Part shown: one piece after another, positions 1 to 5,450 of the stretch
Layout of the letters: every line of letters starts with the position of its first letter
How positions within the stretch are numbered: the stretch's first letter is position 1
From: CALFCX01 sp964603025
GTDB taxonomy: Bacteria; Margulisbacteria; WOR-1; JAKLHX01
Assembly: GCA_964603025.1 (NCBI GenBank)
Contig: CAZRTO010000059.1
Span: 1 to 6,895 of the forward strand
Length of the DNA stretch: 6,895 nt
Direction: 5' to 3'
Made by a program: the position numbers and the translations under genes
Notes under the pieces: model-generated
What the model was told of the DNA's origin: nothing
Database searches by the model: none
The model's input: the letters and a program-made list of their open reading frames with translations, nothing else

Positions 1-1417
1 TACCGTTCTTCATTGATGCCGCGGCATCGAGCTTTCCGGCCCTGATATCGTTCTTTAGAGAGTTTGACCTGATGATCTCAGCAATTGAAGACAGTATCTT
101 TGTTTTCTTCAGTTCCATGTCCCTTACAGACAGCGTTGCGCGCCCGTCCAGGTTCTTTAATATAAACTTGGGATCTACCCCTTTTCCAGAAAATGAGGCG
201 GATACGTCCAACTTGCCCCGCAGTTTGTCCCGCAGGTCCTGGTATCCTTCCAGTTTGGTCAGGAAGTTGTCTATGACCGTGTTCGAGAACGGATGAGCGT
301 TAAATCCGGTAAGTTTCAGGTCCTTTGTCTCGTAGGCCGTGCCAGAGACATTAAGGTCAATCCCCGCGGTCCCGGACAGGGTGCCTTCGTAGAACTTAAT
401 TTCCTTAATATTAACGGCAGCCGCCTTATTGAGCAGGCCAAGCGAAAGAGCGGCCTTGTCTATCGTAAAACCTCGGAAAGTCAGGTTTGATATATCGGCC
501 GAGATCTTTGCGCTGAGCGAGCGCGGAATGAACGAGGCGAACCGGTCTACGGTCTTTGTGATGTCCTGTTTTGTTTTTGGTTTTTTGCCATCGGAAGATG
601 CAAATATCTCCATCAAAGGGTCCGCCGATATTCGGCCGGATGAAACATCAAGGACTATATCCGGTCCTTTTGAAAAGTTTGAGATACTGAGTGACATGGC
701 CGCTTTTTCCCCGGCTACCGAGAGGGCGAGGGGGGAAACGGATATTTTTTCCTGCGGCAGGTCCAAGGCGGCTTTGCACGAAAGCACTACCGGCACTTTT
801 TTCCCCTGGTAATTTACGTCAAGCGACATCCTGATGTCCAGAGGGGCATTCATTGACGATGTGAAGCCGTCCACCGAAAGATCGAAGTTGTTGACGGAGG
901 TATCCATGCCTGCCGCAGGATCTGAATAGACCAGTTTGCCGGACTTAATGTAAAAACTGTCCACAAAAAGCTCGAACGGCAGATCTTGTTTTTCTTTTCG
1001 TGGCGATATGTCCGTTTTCTTGGGAGTGATCATCTCCGAGAAGTTGTAATCTCCGGCGGGGGTTTTTTGCACGAATATTTCAGGTTTTACCAATCCTATC
1101 TTCCGGATCACGACCTGGCGTCGCAGGAGCGGCCAGAGGTCGTAATGCAGTTCTATCGCTTCCGCGGCCACGAAAGGCCTTTTTATACGGTCATATTTTT
1201 CCGATACGGAGACCTTTTCCAGCCTGAGACCGGTGAATATATTAAAGGATGCTTTCTCTATCTTTACCTGCCTGCCGAGGGCTTCGGATATCTTTGATGC
1301 GGCGATATCCTTTATCCTGTCAAGCGGAAAGAACAGCGCCAGCGCCACAGAAGCGGCCACGATCAAAACGAACAAAGCAGCGGAAATCATGCCGAGCCAT
1401 TTCAATATGTTTTTCAT
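1..1417 (-). CDS. AsmA-family envelope protein, C-terminus cut by window edge
   Basis: An open frame reads without a stop from ATG at 1417 to the left edge (472 codons). It opens with a short basic N-terminus and one hydrophobic segment (about residues 8-30) and then a long, soluble, beta-rich region. The stretch after the anchor (LGRQVKIEKASFNIFTGLRL, about 47-66) and the pattern 'VIRKIGLVKPEIFVQKTPAGDYNF' around residues 102-125, read in parts, are typical of AsmA/DUF748-like proteins. This family sits in the inner membrane with a periplasmic beta-groove and is linked to lipid transport and outer-membrane assembly. The start is chosen because it gives the anchor directly and because a TGGTAAAAT box lies 6 bases upstream. 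There is no Shine-Dalgarno. The gene starts 30 bases after the cation exporter stop, but the promoter-like box suggests independent transcription. Family assignment is by recognition; which AsmA subgroup is not known. Confidence 0.85.
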   Translation of the reverse strand, partial: MKNILKWLGMISAALFVLIVAASVALALFFPLDRIKDIAASKISEALGRQVKIEKASFNIFTGLRLEKVSVSEKYDRIKRPFVAAEAIELHYDLWPLLRRQVVIRKIGLVKPEIFVQKTPAGDYNFSEMITPKKTDISPRKEKQDLPFELFVDSFYIKSGKLVYSDPAAGMDTSVNNFDLSVDGFTSSMNAPLDIRMSLDVNYQGKKVPVVLSCKAALDLPQEKISVSPLALSVAGEKAAMSLSISNFSKGPDIVLDVSSGRISADPLMEIFASSDGKKPKTKQDITKTVDRFASFIPRSLSAKISADISNLTFRGFTIDKAALSLGLLNKAAAVNIKEIKFYEGTLSGTAGIDLNVSGTAYETKDLKLTGFNAHPFSNTVIDNFLTKLEGYQDLRDKLRGKLDVSASFSGKGVDPKFILKNLDGRATLSVRDMELKKTKILSSIAEIIRSNSLKNDIRAGKLDAAASMKNG

Positions 1418-1423
1418 GAGCGT

Positions 1424-1432
1424 ATTTTACCA
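1424..1432 (-). promoter_or_regulatory. Extended -10 promoter of the AsmA-like gene, probably leaderless
   Basis: The minus strand reads TGG-TAAAAT (TGn at 1430-1432, hexamer 1424-1429). Six bases separate the hexamer from ATG at 1417, so a start site 7 bases downstream would be the A of the ATG. No -35 match is seen 17 bases upstream, as is common for extended -10 promoters. No Shine-Dalgarno lies between the box and the start. Confidence 0.55.
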
Positions 1433-1447
1433 CAACCGGGGGAGGAC

Positions 1448-2356
1448 TTATCCGTAATACGGCTCTATGTGTATGCCTGTATGCGTGTCGCTGCCAAATC
1501 GATCTCTCAGAGCTATCTCAATTTGGGTGGCGATATTGTGCGACTGCTCAACGGACAGCATCCTGTCCACCTTTACGTGTGCCTCTATCGCGACCGCGTT
1601 GCCTATTTTTCTCGTTTTCAGGTTGTGAAAGGCCCTTACTCCTTCCACGCCGGATATGGCCTTCATGATGTCATTTTCGGTATCTTCCGGCAGAGCGTTC
1701 TCAAGCAGTTCCTTGATGCAGGGGACGATCAGATCGTAAGCTATCTTGAGAATAAAGATGCTTACCAGCACTCCTGCGACCGGGTCAAGCACAGTCCATC
1801 TCTTGCCTAGGAATATCGCGCCTGATATGCCTATGGTTGTGGCGACCGAGGAAAGCGCGTCGGACCGGTGATGCCACGCATTGGCTATCACGGCCTGGCT
1901 GTCGATCTTTTTGCCGCATTTTACCGTGTACCAGAACAATGCTTCTTTTGTAATTATGGACAGCAGCGCGGCCGAGAGCGCGATCATAGACGGAGGGGGG
2001 ATGATCTCGCCCGAAAGAGCGGACAGGATCTTTTGCATGCCGGATACCAGAACCCCGGCGCCTACCAGGACCAATGCGAGACTCACGATCATCGTGCCGA
2101 ACGTCTCGAATTTGCCGTGGCCGTAACGGTGGGTCTTATCTTTGTCCCTTCCCGCTATCCTGACAGATATGAATACGACGATGTCCGTTGCAAGGTCCGA
2201 CAGCGAGTGTATGCCGTCCGCCACCATTGCGCTGCTTTTGCCTGTTATTCCCGCGAATATCTTAAAAACCGTCAGGCAAATATTTGCCGCAAAACCGACC
2301 GCAGTCACATGGCTTGCTTCCCGGACCCTTTGCTTCTTTTCTTTTATAAGGCTCAT
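1448..2356 (-). CDS. Cation diffusion facilitator (CDF) divalent metal exporter
   Basis: This 302-residue protein has the full CDF layout: six membrane helices (about residues 18-215) followed by a cytoplasmic metal-binding-type C-terminal domain (about 217-302). Transport-site residues are visible: HSLSD in helix 2 (H50, D54) and HHRSD in helix 5 (H162, D166), giving a HxxxD/HxxxD site A. Between helices 2 and 3 lies DKTHRYGHGKFE (H76, H80), matching the second metal site region of FieF/YiiP. CDF proteins are homodimeric proton antiporters that export Zn, Mn, Fe, Co or Cd from the cytoplasm. The His-Asp site leans toward Zn, but substrate cannot be fixed from sequence. The C-terminal domain carries several histidines (HAHVKV-like strand, final GIHIEPYYG). 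The ATG at 2356 has only a weak AGGG upstream. A GTG at 2308 (residue 17) is an alternative that would still keep helix 1. Confidence 0.92.
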   Translation of the reverse strand: MSLIKEKKQRVREASHVTAVGFAANICLTVFKIFAGITGKSSAMVADGIHSLSDLATDIVVFISVRIAGRDKDKTHRYGHGKFETFGTMIVSLALVLVGAGVLVSGMQKILSALSGEIIPPPSMIALSAALLSIITKEALFWYTVKCGKKIDSQAVIANAWHHRSDALSSVATTIGISGAIFLGKRWTVLDPVAGVLVSIFILKIAYDLIVPCIKELLENALPEDTENDIMKAISGVEGVRAFHNLKTRKIGNAVAIEAHVKVDRMLSVEQSHNIATQIEIALRDRFGSDTHTGIHIEPYYG

Positions 2357-2357
2357 T

Positions 2358-2366
2358 GTTATAACA
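2358..2366 (-). promoter_or_regulatory. Extended -10-like box immediately before the CDF gene
   Basis: The minus strand reads TGT-TATAAC (hexamer 2358-2363, TGn 2364-2366), a good extended -10. It ends only one base before the ATG at 2356, so a normal start site would fall inside codon 2 or 3. Either the true start codon is downstream (GTG at 2308), or the gene is transcribed by readthrough of the terminator just upstream, or the box is chance. Confidence 0.3.
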
Positions 2367-2376
2367 CCCTAAAGAG

Positions 2377-2424
2377 AAAGCCCCCGTTTTCGATCCGCGG
2401 ACCGCGGAATGATCTGGGGGCTTT
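2377..2424 (-). terminator. Strong hairpin terminator after the lysine-rich gene
   Basis: A 9-bp perfect outer stem (2377-2385 AAAGCCCCC with 2416-2424 GGGGGCTTT) encloses a second perfect inverted repeat, TCCGCGG-A-CCGCGGA (2394-2408). On the minus strand the stem ends in GGGGGCTTT followed by CTCTTT, a workable though imperfect U-rich tail. The plus strand has the better tail (TTTGTTTTT), so it may work in both directions. It lies 15 bases beyond the stop of the lysine-rich gene and just before the CDF gene. Confidence 0.75.
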
Positions 2425-2438
2425 GTTTTTCGGTCTTA

Positions 2439-2513
2439 CTATCTTTTTTTCTTCTTCGCGGATTTCTTCTTGGATTTCTTCGCTACTTTTTTCTTCGCTT
2501 TCTTTTTTGCCAT
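2439..2513 (-). CDS. 24-residue lysine-rich basic peptide
   Basis: ATG at 2513 opens a 24-codon frame ending in TAG at 2439-2441. Fifteen residues are lysine, one is arginine, and the rest are Ala, Ser and one Val, with no acidic residue. The composition resembles the tails of histone H1-like and AlgP-like bacterial proteins (KKxAKKK repeats). A nucleic-acid-binding or nucleoid-associated role is therefore plausible, but that is inference. The case for a real gene is its complete expression unit: a promoter (TTGATA, 17-base spacer, TGATAGCAT), a Shine-Dalgarno AGGAG at 2521-2525 with a 7-base spacer, and a strong terminator 15 bases after the stop. Lys codons mix AAA and AAG, so this is not a simple homopolymer. 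An overlapping longer frame (2359-2547) runs through the terminator and is judged a shadow. Confidence 0.75.
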   Translation of the reverse strand: MAKKKAKKKVAKKSKKKSAKKKKR

Positions 2514-2520
2514 CCTTTTT

Positions 2521-2525
2521 CTCCT
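2521..2525 (-). promoter_or_regulatory. Shine-Dalgarno of the lysine-rich gene
   Basis: The minus strand reads AAAGGAG with AGGAG at 2521-2525, 7 bases before ATG 2513. It selects the 24-residue frame over the competing ATG at 2547, which has no such sequence. Confidence 0.7.
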
Positions 2526-2528
2526 TTC

Positions 2529-2560
2529 TTTGAAGCAGAGCGGCCATTTATTGCTTCAAA
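2529..2560 (-). promoter_or_regulatory. 5' UTR hairpin upstream of the lysine-rich gene
   Basis: TTTGAAGC (2553-2560 on the minus strand) is repeated inverted as GCTTCAAA (2529-2536), giving an 8-bp stem with a 16-base loop. It ends three bases upstream of the Shine-Dalgarno and leaves it exposed. It could stabilise the mRNA or tune translation. It could also be chance. Confidence 0.4.
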
Positions 2561-2577
2561 TATTTCCGGACAGAAGT

Positions 2578-2606
2578 ATGCTATCACGAGTTTTTTGAAA
2601 TATCAA
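2578..2606 (-). promoter_or_regulatory. Promoter of the lysine-rich gene
   Basis: The minus strand has -35 TTGATA (2601-2606), a 17-base spacer and -10 TAGCAT (2578-2583) preceded by TGA, an extended -10. The predicted start is near 2571, leaving a leader of nearly 60 bases. The -35 box overlaps the stop codon of the methyltransferase remnant. Confidence 0.65.
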
Positions 2607-2939
2607 CAGTTTTTTTGTGGAGTGCCAGGCTGTTTTTCCGAGATCACCAGCATTTCAAAGCCATCCGGCGTCAGAGCGTCGTTCCTAAAGAAAGCGCCGA
2701 GTTTAGCTCCTAAAATATCGATCTTTTTGAAGCCAGGAGACTTGATCGTCCGTGTTATTTCCGGCGGGATATAATATCTTTCGCTGCACTTCAGCTCTTT
2801 TTTTCTGCCGTTGTCGTCTTCGAAAACGGTTGTGTTATGGTCGCGGAACGTTAGTATTCGCCTGTCGTTCCCTGAGCGAAGATCTCCTCATCGTATTTTT
2901 GCCGTAGTTTTCGAAAAGGGCTTTGTACCATTGTTTCAT
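2603..2939 (-). pseudogene. Remnant of a SAM-dependent methyltransferase: frameshifted, core deleted
   Basis: Three pieces in three frames join to the two ends of one methyltransferase. The N-terminal piece (2939-2898, MKQWYKALFENYGK) continues after a one-base slip in a run of five A as YDEEIFAQGTTGEY (2895-2854). Together these look like the start of a class I methyltransferase of the 'M-x-WY-x-LFENYA-x-YD-EE-F-xQGT-GE' kind. An in-frame TAA follows at 2851-2853. The C-terminal piece (from about 2851, TFRDHNTTVFEDDNGRKKEL onward, to TGA at 2603-2605, about 82 residues) contains CSERYYIPPEIT, GFKKIDILGAKLG and DGFEMLVISE, typical of the end of the same family. Everything between, including the glycine-rich AdoMet-binding core, is missing. 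The ATG overlaps the stop of the upstream membrane protein gene (ATGA), so it was once translationally coupled to it. The single-base slip could be a sequencing error, but the core deletion could not. Confidence 0.75.
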
Positions 2940-3808
2940 GTCAGACGGCCCGTTTTTGCATGATTTACCATCAATATTGCCAGCCCTATGCAAACGATCC
3001 ATATTGCAGGGATCAGGAATATTGCGGGAATGACATTAGCGCCTGCTTTGGACATGAAGAGGAGCTTTGAATTTAAGGCCGTCATAAGTACCGAAAGAAA
3101 AACAAGCTGTATCGCGGTGAACAGACGGCCGTACGGGTGCTTTTTTATCGCAAGGACCCCCGAAACAAAAGCGGCAGGAAGGAATATCCCCAGATCAAAT
3201 CCCTGGACTATGAAAGTGGTGTAATGCTCAAGCTCTTTCGGATATATAGTGCCGTCGAGCAGGGGAGGGATCAGGATCCCGAGCCATAATGAGGCGATCA
3301 GCAGGCTGTTGCCGGCAATAAATATGCCGGAGATCTTTGTGATCGCTGAGTCCGGGAAAAGGGTGCTTATCCTGTCGGGAGTGTACGACATGAGGGTCAA
3401 TGTGAACGTGAATAAAGACGTGCACAGCAGGATAACATAAGCCAGAAAAAGCATATTGTATGCGGCCATAGCGGTATAGAAAAGGTATGTCAGGAGAAAA
3501 TACAATGATGTTCCGGACAGGACAATCGACCCTCGGACCGATCCCCTTCGCGCGAAAAACAGAGAGATAAGCAGGAGAGGGATCCCCAGGAGCAGGGTGA
3601 CATAGTCCTGAGCTATCCCCTGAACAGCCACGTCCGCGGACATGTGCTGGTAAAGGCCTCTCCCGTATATAGTCACTGTTTGTCCGTGGATCGAAGTGAA
3701 TTCATAGGGCCCGCTGCCGCCGGACGAAAATATGCCATAACCGGCAGCGACAAAAGAGATCAGGGATATCAACAGAACCAGGATCGTAATAGCGGCTTTA
3801 TGTCTCAC
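2936..3808 (-). CDS. Unrecognised polytopic membrane protein (about 8 helices)
   Basis: A 290-residue hydrophobic protein with one N-terminal helix (about residues 6-26), a soluble extracytoplasmic-looking segment (about 27-68) containing the patterns SIHGQTVTIYGRGLY and SADVAVQGIAQD, and then about seven more helices to the end. The short tail is basic. I have an impression of similar uncharacterised proteins in Firmicutes and other bacteria, with the conserved 'G-x-T-V-T-x-YG-x-GLY...SADVAxQGIAQD' stretch, but I know of no assigned function. The start is GTG at 3808, supported by GGAGAG at 3815-3820 with a 6-base spacer. An extended -10 lies upstream at 3842-3850. Its stop (2936-2938) overlaps the ATG of the methyltransferase remnant, so the two formed an operon. 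Confidence 0.8.
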   Translation of the reverse strand: MRHKAAITILVLLISLISFVAAGYGIFSSGGSGPYEFTSIHGQTVTIYGRGLYQHMSADVAVQGIAQDYVTLLLGIPLLLISLFFARRGSVRGSIVLSGTSLYFLLTYLFYTAMAAYNMLFLAYVILLCTSLFTFTLTLMSYTPDRISTLFPDSAITKISGIFIAGNSLLIASLWLGILIPPLLDGTIYPKELEHYTTFIVQGFDLGIFLPAAFVSGVLAIKKHPYGRLFTAIQLVFLSVLMTALNSKLLFMSKAGANVIPAIFLIPAIWIVCIGLAILMVNHAKTGRLT

Positions 3809-3841
3809 GAATATCTCTCCGAATGAACGGAATTTACGATT

Positions 3842-3850
3842 ATTTTACCA
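3842..3850 (-). promoter_or_regulatory. Extended -10 promoter of the membrane protein gene
   Basis: The minus strand reads TGG-TAAAAT (TGn 3848-3850, hexamer 3842-3847), identical to the box before the AsmA-like gene. A start near 3835 leaves a leader of about 27 bases that contains the GGAGAG ribosome site. No clear -35 is visible. Confidence 0.55.
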
Positions 3851-3870
3851 TTTTTATTCGGACGCGGGCG

Positions 3871-4419
3871 CTATGGTTTCAGGAGCAAGTGCCCGTGGTC
3901 TTTGAGCCAGCGCCTGCGGGCTTTGTGGTCGGGAAGTATTTGCGCTACAAGTGCCCAGAAATTTCTCGAATGGTTCTTTTCTTTTATGTGCGACAGCTCA
4001 TGCACGATTACATAGTCCAGGATATCCTCCTGCGCATATGCCAGCCTCCAGTTTATCCTGATATCCGCCCGCCTGCTACAGGTGCCCCATCGCTTTCTCG
4101 CTCCGGACAGTCTGAACAAGTCATAACTCAGGCCCATTTTTGAGCTAAAATGGTCGAGTCTTTCCTTTATAACCGACGCTGCTTTATCTTTGTCTATCTC
4201 GGGACGGGGTTTGGCGAGCTCCTCAGGCATTTCTTCCATACGCCTTGCCATCTGCTGTTTCTTTTTTAATATCCACGGCTTTTTCGCTTCAATAAAGGCG
4301 GCTATTAAAGACTTGTCAGCTTTTTTAGGAGCCCTTACGATGAGCCGGGCGTCGGGGGTTACCTCAAGAGCCAGCGTCCGTCTTTTGGAATATATTATTT
4401 CTTCCGCAAGTGGGTGCAT
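3871..4419 (-). CDS. YgjP/WLM-type zinc metallopeptidase (M48-like), short form
   Basis: A 182-residue protein ending in a classic YgjP-like (DUF45) domain. RWGTCS lies at 110-115, a conserved INWRL strand follows, and the zinc site HELSH is at 140-144, with a third ligand H150 in KNHSRNFW. The glutamate E141 is the expected catalytic base. The arginine-rich C-terminus (about 166-174) is also typical. The N-terminal third has the usual beta-strand plus long basic helix (about 38-70). Compared with YgjP proteins of around 230 residues, the middle strand region (the usual 'YLGxxYxL' segment) seems to be missing, so this is a compact variant. Proteins of this family are cytoplasmic and their substrates are poorly known. 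The ATG at 4419 has no Shine-Dalgarno and sits 7 bases after a TAAAAT box, pointing to a leaderless mRNA. The stop lies 62 bases before the next gene's GTG. Confidence 0.87.
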   Translation of the reverse strand: MHPLAEEIIYSKRRTLALEVTPDARLIVRAPKKADKSLIAAFIEAKKPWILKKKQQMARRMEEMPEELAKPRPEIDKDKAASVIKERLDHFSSKMGLSYDLFRLSGARKRWGTCSRRADIRINWRLAYAQEDILDYVIVHELSHIKEKNHSRNFWALVAQILPDHKARRRWLKDHGHLLLKP

Positions 4420-4426
4420 GAGAATG

Positions 4427-4432
4427 ATTTTA
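4427..4432 (-). promoter_or_regulatory. -10 box of the metallopeptidase gene, probably leaderless
   Basis: TAAAAT on the minus strand, 7 bases before ATG 4419, so initiation about 8 bases downstream would be at the A of the ATG. A poor -35 candidate (TTCGAC) lies about 17 bases upstream. No ribosome binding site is present. Confidence 0.45.
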
Positions 4433-4477
4433 CACTATAGTTCCAGGTTGTCGAATGTCGTACGGAATGTTTTTGTG

Positions 4478-4879
4478 TCAAGATACAGGCTGAGTGCAAT
4501 GCGAACATCTCCTGGCGCCGATCGGGATCTCGCTCAGGCATTCCGGGCATTTTTTTGTGGTCGGATCGGCAGGAGGTTCCTTGCGGGAGCGCGAGATAAG
4601 AATATTCATAGGTTTTACAACGAAGAAAAAGATGGCGGTCGCCACCAGAAGGAATGAAATCAGGGCATTGAGGAAGCGGCCATACATTATGCTGCTGCCG
4701 TTAAGCGATAGCGAGAGCTGCCCGAAATCCGGCACCTTTGCCACTGCGGCAATGAACGGAGTCAAAAGATCTGAAACAAGAGAAGACACGACTGTGCCGA
4801 AAGCGGCGCCTATTACTACACCTACGGCCAGGTCGACGACATTTCCTCTGAGTAAAAACTGCTTGAATTCTTTCAGCAT
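4478..4879 (-). CDS. mscL: Large-conductance mechanosensitive channel MscL with C-terminal zinc ribbon
   Basis: The 133-residue protein begins MLKEFKQFLLRGNVVDLAVG, the amphipathic S1 helix and the RGN-x-VDLAVGV start of TM1 that define MscL. TM1 spans about 15-43, a periplasmic loop about 44-65, and TM2 about 66-90 (NALISFLLVATAIFFFVVKP). MscL is an inner-membrane homopentamer that opens under membrane tension to release solutes during osmotic downshock. After TM2 the usual C-terminal helix is replaced by a proline-rich linker and a zinc ribbon with C111, C114, C125 and C128 (CPEC...CSHC). The start is ATG 4879, preceded by AAAGGAG with GGAG 7-8 bases upstream. An upstream in-frame ATG at 4924 would add a 15-residue tail not seen in the family and overlaps the promoter box. 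Confidence 0.95.
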   Translation of the reverse strand: MLKEFKQFLLRGNVVDLAVGVVIGAAFGTVVSSLVSDLLTPFIAAVAKVPDFGQLSLSLNGSSIMYGRFLNALISFLLVATAIFFFVVKPMNILISRSRKEPPADPTTKKCPECLSEIPIGARRCSHCTQPVS

Positions 4880-4919
4880 ATATTTCTCCTTTGCCGGGCA
4901 TATTGAAATTCTCGCACCA

Positions 4920-4928
4920 ATCATAACA
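4920..4928 (-). promoter_or_regulatory. Extended -10 promoter of mscL
   Basis: The minus strand reads TGT-TATGAT (TGn 4926-4928, hexamer 4920-4925), giving a start near 4913 and a leader of about 34 bases with the Shine-Dalgarno. No -35 is seen. An 8-base palindrome GTTTAAAC lies just upstream. Confidence 0.45.
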
Positions 4929-4987
4929 CAGTTTAAACTACTCGGATGGGGGAGAGGCCTAAAAGCCAGTCGGGGATTTTACCGCCG

Positions 4988-5005
4988 CCCCGATTTGGAT
5001 CGGGG
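4988..5005 (-). repeat. GC-rich hairpin downstream of the four-helix gene
   Basis: CCCCGAT (4988-4994) and ATCGGGG (4999-5005) form a 7-bp stem with a TTGG loop, and partly matched GC-rich flanks extend it. It starts about 20 bases after the stop of the four-helix-bundle gene. The minus strand has no U-run after it, so it is a weak terminator candidate, or it may be the edge of a dispersed repeat. Confidence 0.45.
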
Positions 5006-5025
5006 GCTGCGGGCCATGACGGGGA

Positions 5026-5370
5026 CTATTTTTGAGAATTGATAAGGCCTGACAGCATTTTTGACAGGCTTTCTGTAAGGGTGTTGAAAATCTCCACAGT
5101 TTTTCGGTCAATAGATATGTGAGCGTTTATCAGGTCAAAACAGGCAACGGTTTCGTTCAGCGAGGCCCTTGCCGTGATATAGAAGTGTTTCTTGTCCCTC
5201 TTTGAAAATCTGCCGTATCCTTCGGAAAAATTAAGAATTATCGACATGCATGCCCTTAGTATCTGGTCTTTCAGTGGTAAAGGAACCTTATTGTTGGTTA
5301 TGCCGTTAATTAGTCCGTAAAGCTGTTTAGCGCTCAAGTATATCGGCTTGTTCTTAAAGTTGGAATGCAT
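5026..5370 (-). CDS. Four-helix-bundle protein (S23 / rRNA intervening-sequence type)
   Basis: A 114-residue protein recognised by the central pair of conserved helices: ILRACMSIILNFSEGYGR (about 37-54), then SKRDKKHFYITARASLNETV (about 56-75). This N-x-x-EG-x-GR...F-x-x-AR-SLxE pattern is that of the four-helix-bundle family first seen encoded inside 23S rRNA intervening sequences and related to the Avd accessory protein of diversity-generating retroelements. Members form pentameric barrels. Their cell role is largely unknown, with nucleic acid binding proposed for some. Here the gene is outside any rRNA, and no reverse transcriptase is present. I chose ATG 5370. A TTG at 5388 would add six residues without better support. 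The ribosome site is weak (GGGATCGGGA just upstream). Repeats flank the gene on both sides. Confidence 0.85.
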   Translation of the reverse strand: MHSNFKNKPIYLSAKQLYGLINGITNNKVPLPLKDQILRACMSIILNFSEGYGRFSKRDKKHFYITARASLNETVACFDLINAHISIDRKTVEIFNTLTESLSKMLSGLINSQK

Positions 5371-5450
5371 ATATCCCGATCCCAGCAATTTCCCCGCCGT
5401 TCACACACAAATTCGGCTATTTTGAGTTTTTTTGTAAGATGATAAGTCCA

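Noticed and set aside
429..812. A 127-codon plus-strand frame opposite the AsmA-like gene.
   Set aside because: The minus-strand frame is open across the whole region with AsmA features; this is its shadow.
1868..2533. A 221-codon plus-strand frame opposite the CDF gene.
   Set aside because: Antisense shadow of a clear transporter gene; its translation is Cys/Arg/His-rich with no family pattern and it ends in the complement of the Lys tract.
2359..2547. A 62-codon minus-strand frame rich in Glu and Lys overlapping the lysine-rich gene.
   Set aside because: It is the shifted reading of the Lys-coding tract, has no ribosome site at its ATG, and runs straight through the terminator stem.
4476..4481. 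A perfect TTGACA on the minus strand at the end of mscL.
   Set aside because: No -10 lies at 16-18 bases; the nearest TAAAAT is over 40 bases away.
4494..5042. A 182-codon plus-strand frame opposite mscL.
   Set aside because: Antisense shadow of mscL that continues through the GC-rich hairpin; no start signal and no recognisable domain.
5026..5370. Possible diversity-generating retroelement accessory gene (Avd-like).
   Set aside because: No reverse transcriptase, template repeat or variable repeat is visible in the window.
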